A stretch of DNA of 64,000 bases. Source: Betaproteobacteria bacterium Ga0077527 (GTDB taxonomy: Bacteria > Pseudomonadota > Gammaproteobacteria > Burkholderiales > SG8-41). Every line of letters begins with the position of its first letter. The stretch's first letter is position 1. The stretch is taken from contig LNDW01000005.1 of the NCBI GenBank assembly GCA_001464815.1, positions 124,001 to 188,000 of the forward strand. Reading direction: 5' to 3'. The notes beneath the pieces were generated by a model that made no database searches, was not told the origin of the DNA, and saw only the letters and a program-made list of their open reading frames with translations. Positions 18,132 through 29,056 of this stretch are shown in pieces. The position numbers and the translations under genes are program-made.

Positions 18132-20405
18132 ATGCATTTGCTCCGTAGCGTCCTCGCAGCAGTCCTAAGTTTGCCCGCAACAGTCCTTGCGCTTGAACCT
18201 TTCGTCGTCCGCGACATCCGCGTCGAAGGCATCCAGCGTGTCGATGCCGGAACGGTGTTCGGTTATCTGCCGGTGAAGATCGGCGAGACGATGAACGAGG
18301 AGAAGGCCGCGCAGGCGATCCGCGCCCTTTTTGGCACCGGTTTTTTCAAGGATGTTTCGATCGAAGCCGACGGTGGCGTGCTGATCGTTGCCGTCCAGGA
18401 GCGGCCATCGATTGCGCAGATCGACTTTGTCGGGGTGAAGGAGTTCGAGAAGGATGTCCTGCTGAAAAGCATGCGCCAGATTGATCTGGCCAATGGCCGC
18501 ATTTTCGACCGCTCCCAGCTCGACCGCGCAGAGCAGGAACTGAAGCGGCAGTACCTCAGCCGCGGCCGTTACGCGGTGGTGGTGACCACCACTGTGACGC
18601 CGCTGGAACGCAACCGGGTCGCGATCAATTTCAATGTCGACGAAGGCGAGGTCGCGAAGATCCGCCAGATCAACATCATCGGCGCCAGGGCTTTCCGCGA
18701 GAAGGACCTGATAGACCTTTTCATCCTGCGCACGCCCGGCCTGATGACCTGGTGGAGCAAGCACGACCAGTATTCGCGTCCCAAACTTGCCGCCGATCTC
18801 GAGACGCTGCGTTCCCACTACCAGGACCGCGGTTACCTTGAGTTCAACATCGACTCGACGCAGGTCACGATTTCGCCGGACAAGAAGGATATCTTCATCA
18901 GCGTCAGCATCACCGAAGGTCCGCGCTACACGGTGTCTGAAATACGCATTGCCGGTGAACCGCTGCTGCCCGAGGCGGAAATACGCAAGCTGATCACGAT
19001 CAAGCCGGGTGAGGTGTTTTCCAGGACCAGGGTTGCCGAATCCACCAAGAACATCAATGACCGGCTGGGCAATGACGGTTACGCTTTTGCCAACGTAAAT
19101 GCCGCTCCTGATCTTGACAAAACCAAGAATCAGGCTTCGTTCACCTTTTTTATCGATCCGGGCCGCAGGGTATATGTTCGGCGCATCAACATCGCCGGCA
19201 ACACCAAGACCCGGGACGAAGTGATCCGCCGTGAGATGCGCCAGATCGAGGGCGGCTGGTACTCTGGTGAGAAAATCAATCTCTCACGCAGCCGTGTTGA
19301 CCGCCTGGGCTATTTCACAGAGGTCGGTATCGAGACCCCCTCTGTGACAGGCACCACCGATCAGGTCGATGTCAATCTCTCGGTGGTCGAGAAGCCCACC
19401 GGCAACATCCTGCTGGGCGCGGGTTTTGGCAGCGGCGACGGCGTCACCCTGTCCGGCGCGATTTCCCAGCAGAATATTTTTGGTTCGGGCAAGCATGTAT
19501 CAGCACAGCTGAATTCAGGCCGCATCAACACCGTTTACGCCCTGTCCTACACAGACCCGTATTTCACGGCTGATGGTGTCAGCCAGGGTTTTGACATTTT
19601 TTCACGTGAGGTAGACGGCACTCGAGGCGGTATCGGCCGTTACATCACGAAGACTCTGGGCGGCGGCATCCGCTTCGGTGTGCCGGTGACCGAGCGTGAC
19701 ACCATCAACTACGGCCTTTCGTACGAAAACACCGAGATCACCACGTTCTCCGACAGTCCGCTGTTCTACCGTAATTACGTCAGCACCTTCGGCAACCAGA
19801 ACGACGCGATCATCACGTCGGCGGGCTGGGTAAGGGACGGCCGTGACAGCCTGATTTATCCGACCAAGGGCACCTACCAGCGCGCGATAGGCGAGATCGG
19901 GTTGCCGGGTCTTGGCACCACCCTCGAGTATTACAAGGCCAATTACCAGTATCAGCGCTATTTCCCGCTGTCACGCCAATACACCCTGATGATGAACGGT
20001 GAAGTCGGCTGGGGTGACGGTCTGAACAACCTGCCATTGCCGTTTTTCAAGAATTTCTTTGCCGGCGGCGTGAGCACCGTCCGTGGTTACCGCAACTCTT
20101 CAATCGGACCCAAGGACCAGAACGGCGATCCGCAGGGTGGCAGCCACCGCGTACTTGGCAACGTCGAATTCCTGCTCCCCTTTCCAGGGCTGCAGAACGA
20201 CCGTTCGGTACGCCTGAGCGCTTTTGTCGATGCCGGCATGGTGGCCAACAAGTTTGACGGCGGAGCATTTCGTTACTCATCTGGGGTCGGCGTATTCTGG
20301 TCTTCGCCTTTTGGACCGTTGAAGGTCAGTTTTGCCGCCCCTTTGAACGCGGACAACCTGGATCGCAAACAGATGTTCCAATTCACCTTCGGCGGAGTGT
20401 TCTGA
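18132..20405 (+). CDS. bamA: outer-membrane protein assembly factor BamA
   Basis: Central Omp85 component inserting beta-barrel proteins into the outer membrane. The 757-residue protein has a signal peptide (LLRSVLAAVLSLPATVLA), five POTRA domains (first starting FVVRDIRVEGIQRVD) and a C-terminal barrel with the conserved VRGYR motif near residue 650 and a terminal Phe (FGGVF) as Bam-recognition end. Genes for rseP upstream and skp downstream complete an envelope biogenesis unit. Confidence 0.97.
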   Translation: MHLLRSVLAAVLSLPATVLALEPFVVRDIRVEGIQRVDAGTVFGYLPVKIGETMNEEKAAQAIRALFGTGFFKDVSIEADGGVLIVAVQERPSIAQIDFVGVKEFEKDVLLKSMRQIDLANGRIFDRSQLDRAEQELKRQYLSRGRYAVVVTTTVTPLERNRVAINFNVDEGEVAKIRQINIIGARAFREKDLIDLFILRTPGLMTWWSKHDQYSRPKLAADLETLRSHYQDRGYLEFNIDSTQVTISPDKKDIFISVSITEGPRYTVSEIRIAGEPLLPEAEIRKLITIKPGEVFSRTRVAESTKNINDRLGNDGYAFANVNAAPDLDKTKNQASFTFFIDPGRRVYVRRINIAGNTKTRDEVIRREMRQIEGGWYSGEKINLSRSRVDRLGYFTEVGIETPSVTGTTDQVDVNLSVVEKPTGNILLGAGFGSGDGVTLSGAISQQNIFGSGKHVSAQLNSGRINTVYALSYTDPYFTADGVSQGFDIFSREVDGTRGGIGRYITKTLGGGIRFGVPVTERDTINYGLSYENTEITTFSDSPLFYRNYVSTFGNQNDAIITSAGWVRDGRDSLIYPTKGTYQRAIGEIGLPGLGTTLEYYKANYQYQRYFPLSRQYTLMMNGEVGWGDGLNNLPLPFFKNFFAGGVSTVRGYRNSSIGPKDQNGDPQGGSHRVLGNVEFLLPFPGLQNDRSVRLSAFVDAGMVANKFDGGAFRYSSGVGVFWSSPFGPLKVSFAAPLNADNLDRKQMFQFTFGGVF

Positions 20406-20470
20406 GCCGGCGCAGGGTATGCTAGCGACTACGCGGATGCGGTCGCCAACAAGATTCAAGGAGATAAGTC

Positions 20471-20977
20471 GTGTTCAAGCGGATCATGGTTGTAATCGCG
20501 GCAGTGATGTCGTTGGCCGCAGTGCAGGCTGTTCGGGCGGCCGATTTGAAAATCGGTTTCATTGATCAGGAACGGATCACACGTGAAAGTGCGCCCGCCG
20601 AACGTGCCAGCAAACAGCTGGAGAAGGAATTCGCGCCACGTGCGCAGGAACTGCAGCGCCGCGAATCCCAGATCAAGAACCTGCAGTCCCAGCTCGAGAA
20701 GGACGCGGTGACCATGAGCGAAAGCGACCGTCGCAACCGCGAGCAGGAACTGGGCCGGCAAACCCTGGATTTCCAGCGCATGCAGCGAGAATATCGCGAG
20801 GATCTCAACCTGCGCCGCAACCAGGAACTGGGTGCCCTGTTTGAGCGCGCCAACCGGGTGATCAGGCAGATTGCCGAATCCGAGAAATATGACCTCATTC
20901 TTCAGGAGGCGGTATACCGCAACCCGAAGATAGACATCACCGACCGCGTACTCAAGGCGCTCGCCGACGGCAAGTAG
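20471..20977 (+). CDS. skp: periplasmic chaperone OmpH/Skp family
   Basis: Holds unfolded outer-membrane proteins on their way to BamA. GTG start at 20471 with AAGGAG 8 bases upstream; 168 residues with a signal peptide ending VQAVRAA. The body is a long charged coiled coil (QLEKEFAPRAQELQRRES onward), typical of Skp tentacles. The 65-bp bamA-skp gap shows no terminator. Confidence 0.93.
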   Translation: MFKRIMVVIAAVMSLAAVQAVRAADLKIGFIDQERITRESAPAERASKQLEKEFAPRAQELQRRESQIKNLQSQLEKDAVTMSESDRRNREQELGRQTLDFQRMQREYREDLNLRRNQELGALFERANRVIRQIAESEKYDLILQEAVYRNPKIDITDRVLKALADGK

Positions 20978-21033
20978 GCGCGGCACCCTGTCCCGGGTGC
21001 AGGCAATACTGCCCCGAGCAGAGCAGGCATCGC

Positions 21034-22092
21034 ATGGGTTCATACACTCTCTCAGGCATCGTTGATCGTCTCGGCGGCAGCGTTATCGGTGACGCGAGCA
21101 CGCTGATCCGGCAGGTGGCGACGCTTGAACGCGCTGCGCCGGACACCATCAGTTTTCTGGCAAACGAGCGCTATCTGGCGCACCTGAAGGGTACCCGGGC
21201 CGGCGCGGTGATCCTGGGTGAGGCATTCAGTGCCGCTGTTGATCTTCCGCGCATCGTTGTCGGCAATCCTTACGCCTATTTCGCCCGCGTCTCGGCATTG
21301 CTTAATCCGCAGCCGGCATTTGTCGCAGGCCGCCATCCCTCGGCAGTCATTGACAGCGAGGCCCGGGTCGCTGCCACCGCCTGCATTGGTCCCTTCGTGG
21401 TGATTGAGGCCGGCGCGCAGATCGGCGAGCATGTGCTGATCGGTGCCGGTTGCCATGTCGGCCGTGGTGCCGTCATCGGTGAGCGCAGCAGGCTTTATGC
21501 CCATGTCACCGTATATCATGGCTGTGTAATCGGACCGGATGGAGTGATTCACGCCGGAGTGGTCATCGGTGCCGACGGTTTCGGCATCGCGATGGAGCAG
21601 GGTGAGGGTGGTGCGCGCTGGCTCAAGGTGCCGCAGATCGGCGCGGTGCGTATCGGGCGTGACGTCGAGATCGGCGCCAACACCACCATCGACCGCGGCG
21701 CAATCGAGGACACCGTGATCGGTGACGGCGTCAAGCTCGACAATCAGATCCAGATCGCGCACAACGTCGAAATCGGCGCTCATACCGCGATTGCCGCCTG
21801 CGTCGGTATTGCCGGCAGTTCCAGGGTCGGCGCTTATTGCCGGATCGGCGGCGCCTCGGGTATCGCTGGCCACCTCAGCATCACCGACCACGTCGAAATT
21901 TCGGCGCATACCCTGGTCACAAAATCGATCACCGAGCCCGGAACCTACACCGGTGCCTACCCCTTCGAGCCCAACCGCGAATGGCGCCGCAATGCCGCTG
22001 GCCTGCGCCGCCTCGGTGACCTCAACGATCGCGTTCGTGCGCTGGAGAAGTCACTGCCGGAAGCGCCTGCAATCAACACCAAAGGAAAATAA
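21034..22092 (+). CDS. lpxD: UDP-3-O-acylglucosamine N-acyltransferase LpxD
   Basis: Third step of lipid A synthesis: adds the N-linked hydroxyacyl chain. The 352-residue protein has an N-terminal uridine-binding domain (to about residue 100) and then a left-handed beta helix of hexapeptide repeats. The catalytic His lies in [12 protein letters not shown]. It is followed by fabZ after 4 bp. Confidence 0.96.
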   Translation: MGSYTLSGIVDRLGGSVIGDASTLIRQVATLERAAPDTISFLANERYLAHLKGTRAGAVILGEAFSAAVDLPRIVVGNPYAYFARVSALLNPQPAFVAGRHPSAVIDSEARVAATACIGPFVVIEAGAQIGEHVLIGAGCHVGRGAVIGERSRLYAHVTVYHGCVIGPDGVIHAGVVIGADGFGIAMEQGEGGARWLKVPQIGAVRIGRDVEIGANTTIDRGAIEDTVIGDGVKLDNQIQIAHNVEIGAHTAIAACVGIAGSSRVGAYCRIGGASGIAGHLSITDHVEISAHTLVTKSITEPGTYTGAYPFEPNREWRRNAAGLRRLGDLNDRVRALEKSLPEAPAINTKGK

Positions 22093-22096
22093 GAAC

Positions 22097-22546
<450 letters not shown>

Positions 22547-22548
22547 GC

Positions 22549-23331
22549 ATGACTGCTGCACGCATCCATCCAACGGCACTGGTTGATTCCGGTGCAGAAA
22601 TCGCCGCCGATGTCGAGGTTGGCGCCTATTCGATCATTGCCGTTGGCGCCGAAATCGGCGAGGGCACCCGCATCGGTCCGCATGTGATCATCGGGCCGCA
22701 TACCCGGATAGGCAAACGCAACGTGTTCTACCAGTTCAGTTCCATCGGCGAAGCGCCCCAGGACAAGAAATACAGTGGCGAGCCGACGCGGCTCGAAATC
22801 GGCGATGACAACACCATACGCGAGTTCTGTACCTTCAACCGCGGCACCATGCAGGATGCCGGAGTGACACGGGTCGGCAACGGCAACTGGATCATGGCGT
22901 ATGTTCATCTGGCCCACGATTGCCAGGTTGGCAACGGCACCATTTTCGCCAACAACGCGCAACTGGCCGGCCATGTCCATGTCGGAGATCAGGCGATTCT
23001 CGGCGGTTTCACGGTTGTGCACCAGTTCTGCCGCATCGGTGCCCACAGCATCACCGCGATGGGCACCATCCTGCTGCAGGATCTGCCGCCTTTCGTGATG
23101 GCTTCGGGCAACACCGCGGTGCCGCACGGCATCAATGCCGAAGGCCTGCGCCGGCGGGGTTTTTCGGCGGAGGCGGTGGCCGCGGTCAAACGTGCCTACA
23201 AGACGCTCTACAAATCAGGGCTGTCATTTGCCGAGGCGCAGGCACAGATCGCCACCGAAGCCGCCGCGCAGCCGGAGCTGCGGGTGTTGGCTGATTTTCT
23301 TGCCAGCGCCGGTCGCGGCATCGTTCGTTAG
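22549..23331 (+). CDS. lpxA: UDP-N-acetylglucosamine O-acyltransferase LpxA
   Basis: First step of lipid A synthesis. The ATG at 22549 lies 2 bp after the fabZ stop and starts MTAARIHPTALVD, the usual N-terminus. The 260 residues form hexapeptide repeats with the catalytic His in YVHLAHDCQVGN and the NTIREFCTFNRGT segment, then a helical C-terminal domain. Confidence 0.97.
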   Translation: MTAARIHPTALVDSGAEIAADVEVGAYSIIAVGAEIGEGTRIGPHVIIGPHTRIGKRNVFYQFSSIGEAPQDKKYSGEPTRLEIGDDNTIREFCTFNRGTMQDAGVTRVGNGNWIMAYVHLAHDCQVGNGTIFANNAQLAGHVHVGDQAILGGFTVVHQFCRIGAHSITAMGTILLQDLPPFVMASGNTAVPHGINAEGLRRRGFSAEAVAAVKRAYKTLYKSGLSFAEAQAQIATEAAAQPELRVLADFLASAGRGIVR

Positions 23332-23337
23332 TCGTTG

Positions 23338-24504
23338 ATGGCGGCCCCCAACAGCGCCTCGCCCCTGATCGGCATTGTTGCCGGCGAACCCTCCGGCGAT
23401 CTGCTCGGCGCCGAACTGGTCACCGCGCTACGCAGGCAGGAGCCACACCTGCGCTTTACCGGCATTGCCGGACCGAAGATGATGGCCGCCGGCGTCGAAG
23501 CTCTGTATCCGATGGACAAGCTGGCGGTACGCGGCTACGTCGAAGTGCTGAAGCACTATCGCGAGATCGTCGGTATCCGTTCAAGCCTGCGCCGGCATTT
23601 TCTGGCGGAGCGCCCCAGCGCCTTCATCGGCATTGATGCGCCGGATTTCAACCTGGATCTTGAAGCGGCGATGAAGTCGGCCGGCATACCGGCCATCCAC
23701 TACGTCAGCCCGTCAATCTGGGCCTGGCGCGGCGGCCGTATCCGCAAGATCGGCCGTTCGGTATCGCGGATGCTGACGGTGTTTCCCTTCGAGGCGGCGC
23801 TTTACGAGCGCGCCAACATACCGGTGACCTATGTCGGTCATCCGCTGGCGGACATGCTGGCGAAGGTGCCGTCCCGCGCCGAAGTCCGCGCCGAGCTGCG
23901 CCTGCCTGCCACAGGGCCGGTGGTGGCATTGATGCCGGGCAGCCGGGTCGGTGAGCTGGAGCAGATGGCCGATCTCTTCGTCGCCGCGGCAGAGCGTATT
24001 GCCAAGGCGGTGCCCGGCGTGCGCCTGCTGGTGCCGCTGGTCAATCGCCAGACCCGCGAGTTGTTCGAGGCGGCGCTGTACCGCCGTGAGAGCGGGGAGC
24101 TGGAAATCACGCTGCTCTTCGGGCATGCGCATGAAGCAATGGCCGCGGCCGACGTGGTGCTGCTGGCCTCGGGCACGGCCACCCTCGAGGCGGCGCTGCT
24201 GCAGCGGCCGATGGTGATCACCTACCGCATGGCGCGACTGTCGTGGTGGATCATGAACAGCCGCCGCTACCAGCCCTGGGTTGGCCTGCCGAATATCCTT
24301 GCCGGGGAATTTGTGGTGCCCGAGCTGCTGCAGGATGCGGCGACGCCGGATACACTCGCTGCGGCGGTCATTGACCTGCTGCAGGACAAGGCGAAGCGCG
24401 AATCCATCGAGCAGCGCTTCGCGGCAATGGCTGCCGAGCTGCGGCAGAACGCGGCGGAACGTGCAGCGTCCGCCGTGCTCGCCGAGCTGCGCGGCGGACG
24501 CTGA
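23338..24504 (+). CDS. lpxB: lipid-A-disaccharide synthase
   Basis: Family 19 glycosyltransferase that condenses UDP-diacylglucosamine and lipid X. 388 residues from the ATG at 23338; a TTG immediately before it is ignored. Recognised segments are [50 protein letters not shown] and [13 protein letters not shown]. The stop overlaps the rnhB ATG by one base. Confidence 0.97.
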   Translation: MAAPNSASPLIGIVAGEPSGDLLGAELVTALRRQEPHLRFTGIAGPKMMAAGVEALYPMDKLAVRGYVEVLKHYREIVGIRSSLRRHFLAERPSAFIGIDAPDFNLDLEAAMKSAGIPAIHYVSPSIWAWRGGRIRKIGRSVSRMLTVFPFEAALYERANIPVTYVGHPLADMLAKVPSRAEVRAELRLPATGPVVALMPGSRVGELEQMADLFVAAAERIAKAVPGVRLLVPLVNRQTRELFEAALYRRESGELEITLLFGHAHEAMAAADVVLLASGTATLEAALLQRPMVITYRMARLSWWIMNSRRYQPWVGLPNILAGEFVVPELLQDAATPDTLAAAVIDLLQDKAKRESIEQRFAAMAAELRQNAAERAASAVLAELRGGR

Positions 24505-25070
24505 TGGCGCAATGGGTCTGCGGCGTTGATGAAGCGGGGCGCGGGCCTCTGGCCGGACCGGTGTATGCGGCGGCGGTCATTCTTGATCATCCACCGCTGA
24601 TCCGGGGCTTGGCCGATTCCAAGAAGCTCACGGCGAAACGGCGCGAGTCGCTGGCCGTTGAAATCCGCGAGCATGCCGTGGCCTGGGCCGTGGCCAGCGC
24701 ATCAGTGGAAGAAATCGACCGGCTGAACATTCTGCGCGCAGCCTTGCTGGCGATGCAGCGCGCCGTTGAGGCACTGGCGCCGCAACCCCTGCAGATCGAA
24801 GTGGATGGCCTGCATGTGCCGAGGGTGACGATGCCGGCGCGCGCGGTGGTGCGGGGAGATGCCACTGTGCCGGCGATTTCGGCGGCGTCGATTCTGGCCA
24901 AGGTGGCACGCGATGCGGCGATGCTGGAGTTGCACGCCGCATATCCCGGGTACGGTTTTGACCGTCACAAGGGTTATGGTACTGCGCTGCATATTGAAGC
25001 CTTGCGCCGTCTGGGGCCGCTGGAGGCGCACCGGCGGAGTTTTGCGCCGGTCAGGGATATGATAATATAA
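24504..25070 (+). CDS. rnhB: ribonuclease HII
   Basis: Cleaves the RNA strand of RNA-DNA hybrids and at single embedded ribonucleotides. The 188-residue protein begins with the active-site Asp-Glu in [19 protein letters not shown] and has the later carboxylates in EVDGLHVP and AKVARDAAM. It converges on senB with only 23 bp between stops; that gap is AT-rich and holds one copy of the dispersed motif. Confidence 0.97.
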   Translation: MAQWVCGVDEAGRGPLAGPVYAAAVILDHPPLIRGLADSKKLTAKRRESLAVEIREHAVAWAVASASVEEIDRLNILRAALLAMQRAVEALAPQPLQIEVDGLHVPRVTMPARAVVRGDATVPAISAASILAKVARDAAMLELHAAYPGYGFDRHKGYGTALHIEALRRLGPLEAHRRSFAPVRDMII

Positions 25071-25093
25071 TCAATAAAAACAATAACTTACGA

Positions 25094-26068
25094 TTATTTT
25101 ATGTTGCCCTTAGTTTGATTTGCAGATGCTGCTTTAATCGTTGCCGCAAGGGCACGACGTTCGTTGCTGCGACTGACCAGCCGCCGTTGCTCACGACAGG
25201 CCGCCTGTAATTCGGCAACAAATTCAGGTAAACGCTCCGCCCGCGCCATCAGCCGGGCCAGTGCGGCAGTGTTGCCGACCGGAAAATAACCACGGTAGTC
25301 CTTCCCCAGCAGGCCGACATTGCCGGGGATGCGCGAGGCCAGCACCGGCACCCCCGCGGTCAGCGCTTCGCTGACGACATTGGCGCCACCTTCCAGCTTC
25401 GAGCTGATCAGCATCACCCGCGCCCGTGCCAGCGTCGCCAGCGCGCGGGTTCGCGGCAATTCATCCAGCCAGTGGTAGCGCGGTTCCCGTTTCATCCACT
25501 GCCTTGCCTCGCGTGCCAGCGCCGGGTCGCGTGCACCCCCGATATGGGTAATACGGATGCGGCTCGAGGCCGGTAGCAGGGACAGCGCCGCGGCACCGCG
25601 AAACGGATCTTTTTCGTCACGCAGATGGCCGCTGACCACGATCTCGAAACAGCCGGGCAGGGGATGCCGGCGCTTGATGGCTGCGCAAGACTGCAGCACC
25701 ACATCGGTCTTGCGGCGCAGTGCTGCAGACAATTCGCGCAGACCCAGCGGCTGCAGCACGATCATCCGCGTCGCCAGTGCCATCGATTCCAGGGCATTGG
25801 CATCATTGTGGATGTCGCGGTAGAGATCGGTGCCGGTCAGTGCCAGCACCAGCGGCCGTTGCGGATGTTGTTCGGCAAATCGTGCGATCGAGGCATGGCT
25901 GCGCCTGGCATGCAGGGCCAGCATCAGGTCGGTGCTGCGGCCATCCCATTGTTCGGCAATGCTGACGCGATGGCCCAGTTCGCGCAGCAGGCCGGCCCAG
26001 CGCACGGCCGTGTTGCGGTTGCCGTAGCGCGAAGTGGCCGCAGCCGGCGTGATCAGGGTGATTTTCAT
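25094..26068 (-). CDS. senB: selenosugar synthase SenB (TIGR04348-type glycosyltransferase)
   Basis: A 324-residue GT-B glycosyltransferase. In the selenoneine pathway SenB joins selenophosphate and a UDP-sugar to make a selenosugar. Visible features are the N-terminal MKITLITPAAATSRYGNRNT, the LTGTDLYRDI segment, VVSGHLRDEKDPFR at the domain junction, and the nucleotide-sugar site SSKLEGGANVVSEALTAGVP. The identification rests on the overall sequence pattern and on senA being divergently adjacent. The third pathway gene (senC, a SelD-type selenophosphate synthetase) is not in the window. A general glycosyltransferase is the fallback. Confidence 0.85.
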   Translation of the reverse strand: MKITLITPAAATSRYGNRNTAVRWAGLLRELGHRVSIAEQWDGRSTDLMLALHARRSHASIARFAEQHPQRPLVLALTGTDLYRDIHNDANALESMALATRMIVLQPLGLRELSAALRRKTDVVLQSCAAIKRRHPLPGCFEIVVSGHLRDEKDPFRGAAALSLLPASSRIRITHIGGARDPALAREARQWMKREPRYHWLDELPRTRALATLARARVMLISSKLEGGANVVSEALTAGVPVLASRIPGNVGLLGKDYRGYFPVGNTAALARLMARAERLPEFVAELQAACREQRRLVSRSNERRALAATIKAASANQTKGNIK

Positions 26069-26131
26069 GATGCGAGGCGCTCTTTGTGCGGATAAACTGC
26101 CGCGGGAACTATAACAAACCAGGTCGTCAGC
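26069..26131. promoter_or_regulatory. divergent senB/senA intergenic region
   Basis: These 63 bp separate the divergent starts of senB and senA, so promoters for both must lie here or overlap the coding regions. AACTATAACAAACC (26107-26120) is the only AT-rich stretch. No operator palindrome was recognised. Confidence 0.45.
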
Positions 26132-27424
26132 TTGTCACAACCTTACGATGCTCAGCGCGCATCAGCGCCACTGCCGCAGATTCTCGCCATGCTTGACGCC
26201 GCGCGACAGCGCACGCTGGGCCTGATTGCGGATTTGCAGCCATCGCAGTGGCTGGGGCCGCAGTTGGCCATTCTCAATCCGCCATTGTGGGAACTGGGGC
26301 ATCTGGGCTGGTTCGAGGAATTCTGGTGCCTTCGTTGCGGAAGTCTTCAGGTGGAGAGTGTACTGGATCAGGCCGACCGGCTTTATGACTCGGCACGGGT
26401 CGCCCATGACAGCCGCTGGTCGTTGCCGCTGCCCGATCCGGATGCGACCCTGCGTTATCTCGATCAAGTACGCAGTCGCGTCATTTCCGCACTGGCTGTC
26501 AGGCCGGGGATCGCTTATTTCGGCCAGCTCAGCGCGTTACACGAGGAGATGCATGCCGAAGCGCTGACTTATTCCCGGCAGACACTGGCTTATCCGGCGC
26601 CGGCGACTGTCAGCCCAGCCTGCATGGGCGGGCCATGGCCCGGCGACGCAGAGGTGCAGGGTGGCTGTTTTCGCCTTGGCGCCGAGCCGCGCGGCGGTTT
26701 TGTATTTGACAACGAAAAATATGCGCATGACATCGATGTGCGCGATTTCCGTATCGCCAGGGCGCCGGTCAGCAATGAAGGTTTTGCCGAATTTGTCGAA
26801 GCCGGTGGTTATCGCCGGCGCGAATGGTGGAGTGATGACGGCTGGCGCTGGCGCGAAAGTGCCGCAGCCGGAATGCCGCGTTACTGGCAACACATTGATG
26901 GCCGCTGGCACTGGCATTGTTATGACCGCGTGGAGCCCTTGCCGCCGCATCATCCGGTGATCCATGTCAACTGGTACGAGGCCGAGGCCTGGTGCTGTTG
27001 GGCCGGCCGGCGCCTGCCGACGGAAGCGGAATGGGAATACGCTGCGGCTACCGTACCTGGCATGCCCGGCCTGAAACGCCGCCATCCCTGGGGCGAAGAT
27101 GCGCCCTCCTCGGAACGGGCGAATCTCTACGGCACGGTTGGCCGCTGTCTGCCTGTCGATGCCTGTGCGGCGGGCGACAGTGCCTGGGGGCTGCGCCAGA
27201 TGACCGGCAATGTCTGGGAATGGACGGCCGACTGGTTTCAGCCTTATCCAGGGTTTGTCCGCGATCCCTATGCCGAGTATTCGGAACCCTGGTTTGGCAG
27301 CCACAAAGTGCTGCGCGGCGGCTGTCACGCCACGCGCGATACACTGATCCGCAATACCTGGCGCAATTTTTATACGCCCGACCGCAACGACGTGTTCGCC
27401 GGCTTTCGCAGCTGCGCGATATAA
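26132..27424 (+). CDS. senA: selenoneine synthase SenA (EgtB-like, DinB/FGE fold)
   Basis: A 430-residue EgtB-family protein. SenA couples the selenosugar to hercynine, forming the C-Se bond of selenoneine. The N-terminal DinB-like domain carries the three putative iron-ligating histidines: His57 (ELGHLGWFEEFW) and His137/His141 (LHEEMHAEA). The C-terminal formylglycine-enzyme-like domain has TGNVWEWTADW and FAGFRSC at the end. The frame opens at TTG 26132; a weak ribosome site makes the exact start uncertain. Ergothioneine synthase EgtB is the alternative; the divergent senB neighbour favours SenA. The methyltransferase 9 bp downstream is probably co-transcribed. Confidence 0.86.
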   Translation: MSQPYDAQRASAPLPQILAMLDAARQRTLGLIADLQPSQWLGPQLAILNPPLWELGHLGWFEEFWCLRCGSLQVESVLDQADRLYDSARVAHDSRWSLPLPDPDATLRYLDQVRSRVISALAVRPGIAYFGQLSALHEEMHAEALTYSRQTLAYPAPATVSPACMGGPWPGDAEVQGGCFRLGAEPRGGFVFDNEKYAHDIDVRDFRIARAPVSNEGFAEFVEAGGYRRREWWSDDGWRWRESAAAGMPRYWQHIDGRWHWHCYDRVEPLPPHHPVIHVNWYEAEAWCCWAGRRLPTEAEWEYAAATVPGMPGLKRRHPWGEDAPSSERANLYGTVGRCLPVDACAAGDSAWGLRQMTGNVWEWTADWFQPYPGFVRDPYAEYSEPWFGSHKVLRGGCHATRDTLIRNTWRNFYTPDRNDVFAGFRSCAI

Positions 27425-27433
27425 CCGGACATC

Positions 27434-28213
27434 ATGAAAGTCATTACTTCAGCCGACAACGTGCGTTTCCGCAACCTGCTCAAGCTTGCGCAGTCTTCAC
27501 GCGAGCGTAAACACTCCGGACTGTCGCTGCTCGACGGTGTGCATCTGGTGGAGGCCTATCAGCGTCATCTCGGCCGGCCGGATGAACTGGTGGTCACCCG
27601 CAGCGGGCTCGACAGTTCCGAGGTGCAGTCGCTGATTTCGGCGGCTGGTGGCGATGCCCTGATTCTGGCAGACGGGCTGTTCCGCCAGCTGTCATCCGTG
27701 GCGACACCAACCGGCATCATTGCCGTGGTGCCGACGCCGCGTGTCGTGATGCCGGAACGACTGGCTGGCGCCAGTGTGTGGCTTGAGGACATTCAGGATC
27801 CGGGCAATCTGGGCTCCATCCTGCGCTCCGCATCTGCGGCGGGTATCACCACGATTTGCCTGTCAATGCGGTCGGTTCACGCCTGGTCGCCGCGGGTGCT
27901 GCGTGCCGGCATGGGTGCACATTTTGCATTGCAGATCATCGAAGGCCTTGATCTGGTCGAACTGGCGGATCGCTACGATGGCCGTCTGGTGGCTACCGGG
28001 CTGAATGCCAAAAAAACGGTCTATGACACCGACCTTCGTGGTGATGTGGCCTTGCTCTTTGGCAACGAAGGTGCGGGACTGTCGGCCGCGCTGGGCGCAA
28101 AGGCGCAACTCGAAGTCTGCATCCCGATGCCTGGTGTCGCCGAGTCGCTGAATGTCGGCGCTGCAGCGGCCATCTGTCTGTTCGAGCGGGTGCGCCAACT
28201 CCGCGCTCAGTAG
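27434..28213 (+). CDS. SpoU/TrmH-family RNA 2'-O-methyltransferase
   Basis: A 259-residue SPOUT methyltransferase. An N-terminal substrate-binding domain (about 1-100) is followed by the knotted catalytic domain with the three SpoU motifs: [26 protein letters not shown] and [21 protein letters not shown]. The target RNA position cannot be assigned (RlmB- or TsnR-like). It lies 9 bp after senA, and its 3' end overlaps that of ppsR by 7 bases on the opposite strand. In other Betaproteobacteria an RNA methyltransferase of this type often directly follows rnhB, so senBA looks inserted. Confidence 0.9.
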   Translation: MKVITSADNVRFRNLLKLAQSSRERKHSGLSLLDGVHLVEAYQRHLGRPDELVVTRSGLDSSEVQSLISAAGGDALILADGLFRQLSSVATPTGIIAVVPTPRVVMPERLAGASVWLEDIQDPGNLGSILRSASAAGITTICLSMRSVHAWSPRVLRAGMGAHFALQIIEGLDLVELADRYDGRLVATGLNAKKTVYDTDLRGDVALLFGNEGAGLSAALGAKAQLEVCIPMPGVAESLNVGAAAAICLFERVRQLRAQ

Positions 28214-29031
28214 ATGCGCCGCTCCAGTTTTGCTTCCTGGAGTATGGTGGTGGCCAGTTCCTCGACCGATTTGCTGGTGGCGTCGAGATATGGAATGCCT
28301 TCCTGGCGCATCAGTGCCTCAGCCTCGCGGATTTCGAATTCGCAGTTGCTCAGCGTGGCGTATTTGCTGCCAGGGCGGCGCTCATTGCGGATCTGCTGCA
28401 AACGGGCGGGGCGGATGGTCAGGCCGTAGAGCCGGCCGCGCAGCGACTTGATCTGCGCGGGCAACTGCATCGAGCTGAAATCCTCGGGAATCAACGGGTA
28501 ATTCGCGGCACGGATGCCGAATTGCATGGCGAGATAGAGGCAGGTTGGCGTCTTGCCGCAGCGGGAGACTCCGACCAGGATGATATCGGCCTCGGTTAAT
28601 TCCCGTTTTGACACGCCATCGTCATGGGACAGCGCGTAGTTCACCGCCTCGATACGGTGGTGGTAGTTGGCGAAATCGTTGACGCTGTGCGAGCGGCCGA
28701 CGGTATGGGAGGCTTTGGTGCCCAGTTCGCGTTCCAGCGGTTCGATGAATATCTCAAAGGAATCAAGGAACAAGGCGTTAGCCTTGGAGACAATTCCGGA
28801 AATTTCGGTATTGACCAGGGTGCTGATCACGATCGGCCGGACGCCATCCGTCTGGGCTGTGGAATTGACCTGGCGAACGAACTCCCGTGCCTTGTCTGGG
28901 GAATCAATGAAGGGCACGGTGATTTCACGCAGCCGTACTCCGTCAAACTGGGTAAGCAGGCTGTGGCCGAGCATCTCGGCGGTAATGCCGGTGCGGTCGG
29001 AGACAAAAAAGGCGGTGCGTTGAGGGCTCAT
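28207..29031 (-). CDS. ppsR: phosphoenolpyruvate synthase regulatory protein (PSRP, bifunctional kinase/pyrophosphorylase)
   Basis: Regulates PEP synthase by ADP-dependent phosphorylation and phosphate-dependent dephosphorylation. The ATG at 29031 gives 274 residues starting [21 protein letters not shown], the family N-terminus. The P-loop-like motif is [15 protein letters not shown], with Cys and Gly inside the usual GVSRxxKTP. It is divergent from its target ppsA across 95 bp. Confidence 0.95.
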   Translation of the reverse strand: MSPQRTAFFVSDRTGITAEMLGHSLLTQFDGVRLREITVPFIDSPDKAREFVRQVNSTAQTDGVRPIVISTLVNTEISGIVSKANALFLDSFEIFIEPLERELGTKASHTVGRSHSVNDFANYHHRIEAVNYALSHDDGVSKRELTEADIILVGVSRCGKTPTCLYLAMQFGIRAANYPLIPEDFSSMQLPAQIKSLRGRLYGLTIRPARLQQIRNERRPGSKYATLSNCEFEIREAEALMRQEGIPYLDATSKSVEELATTILQEAKLERRIY

Positions 29032-29056
29032 GCTCGGAACCGGAATGTGGATTCGG

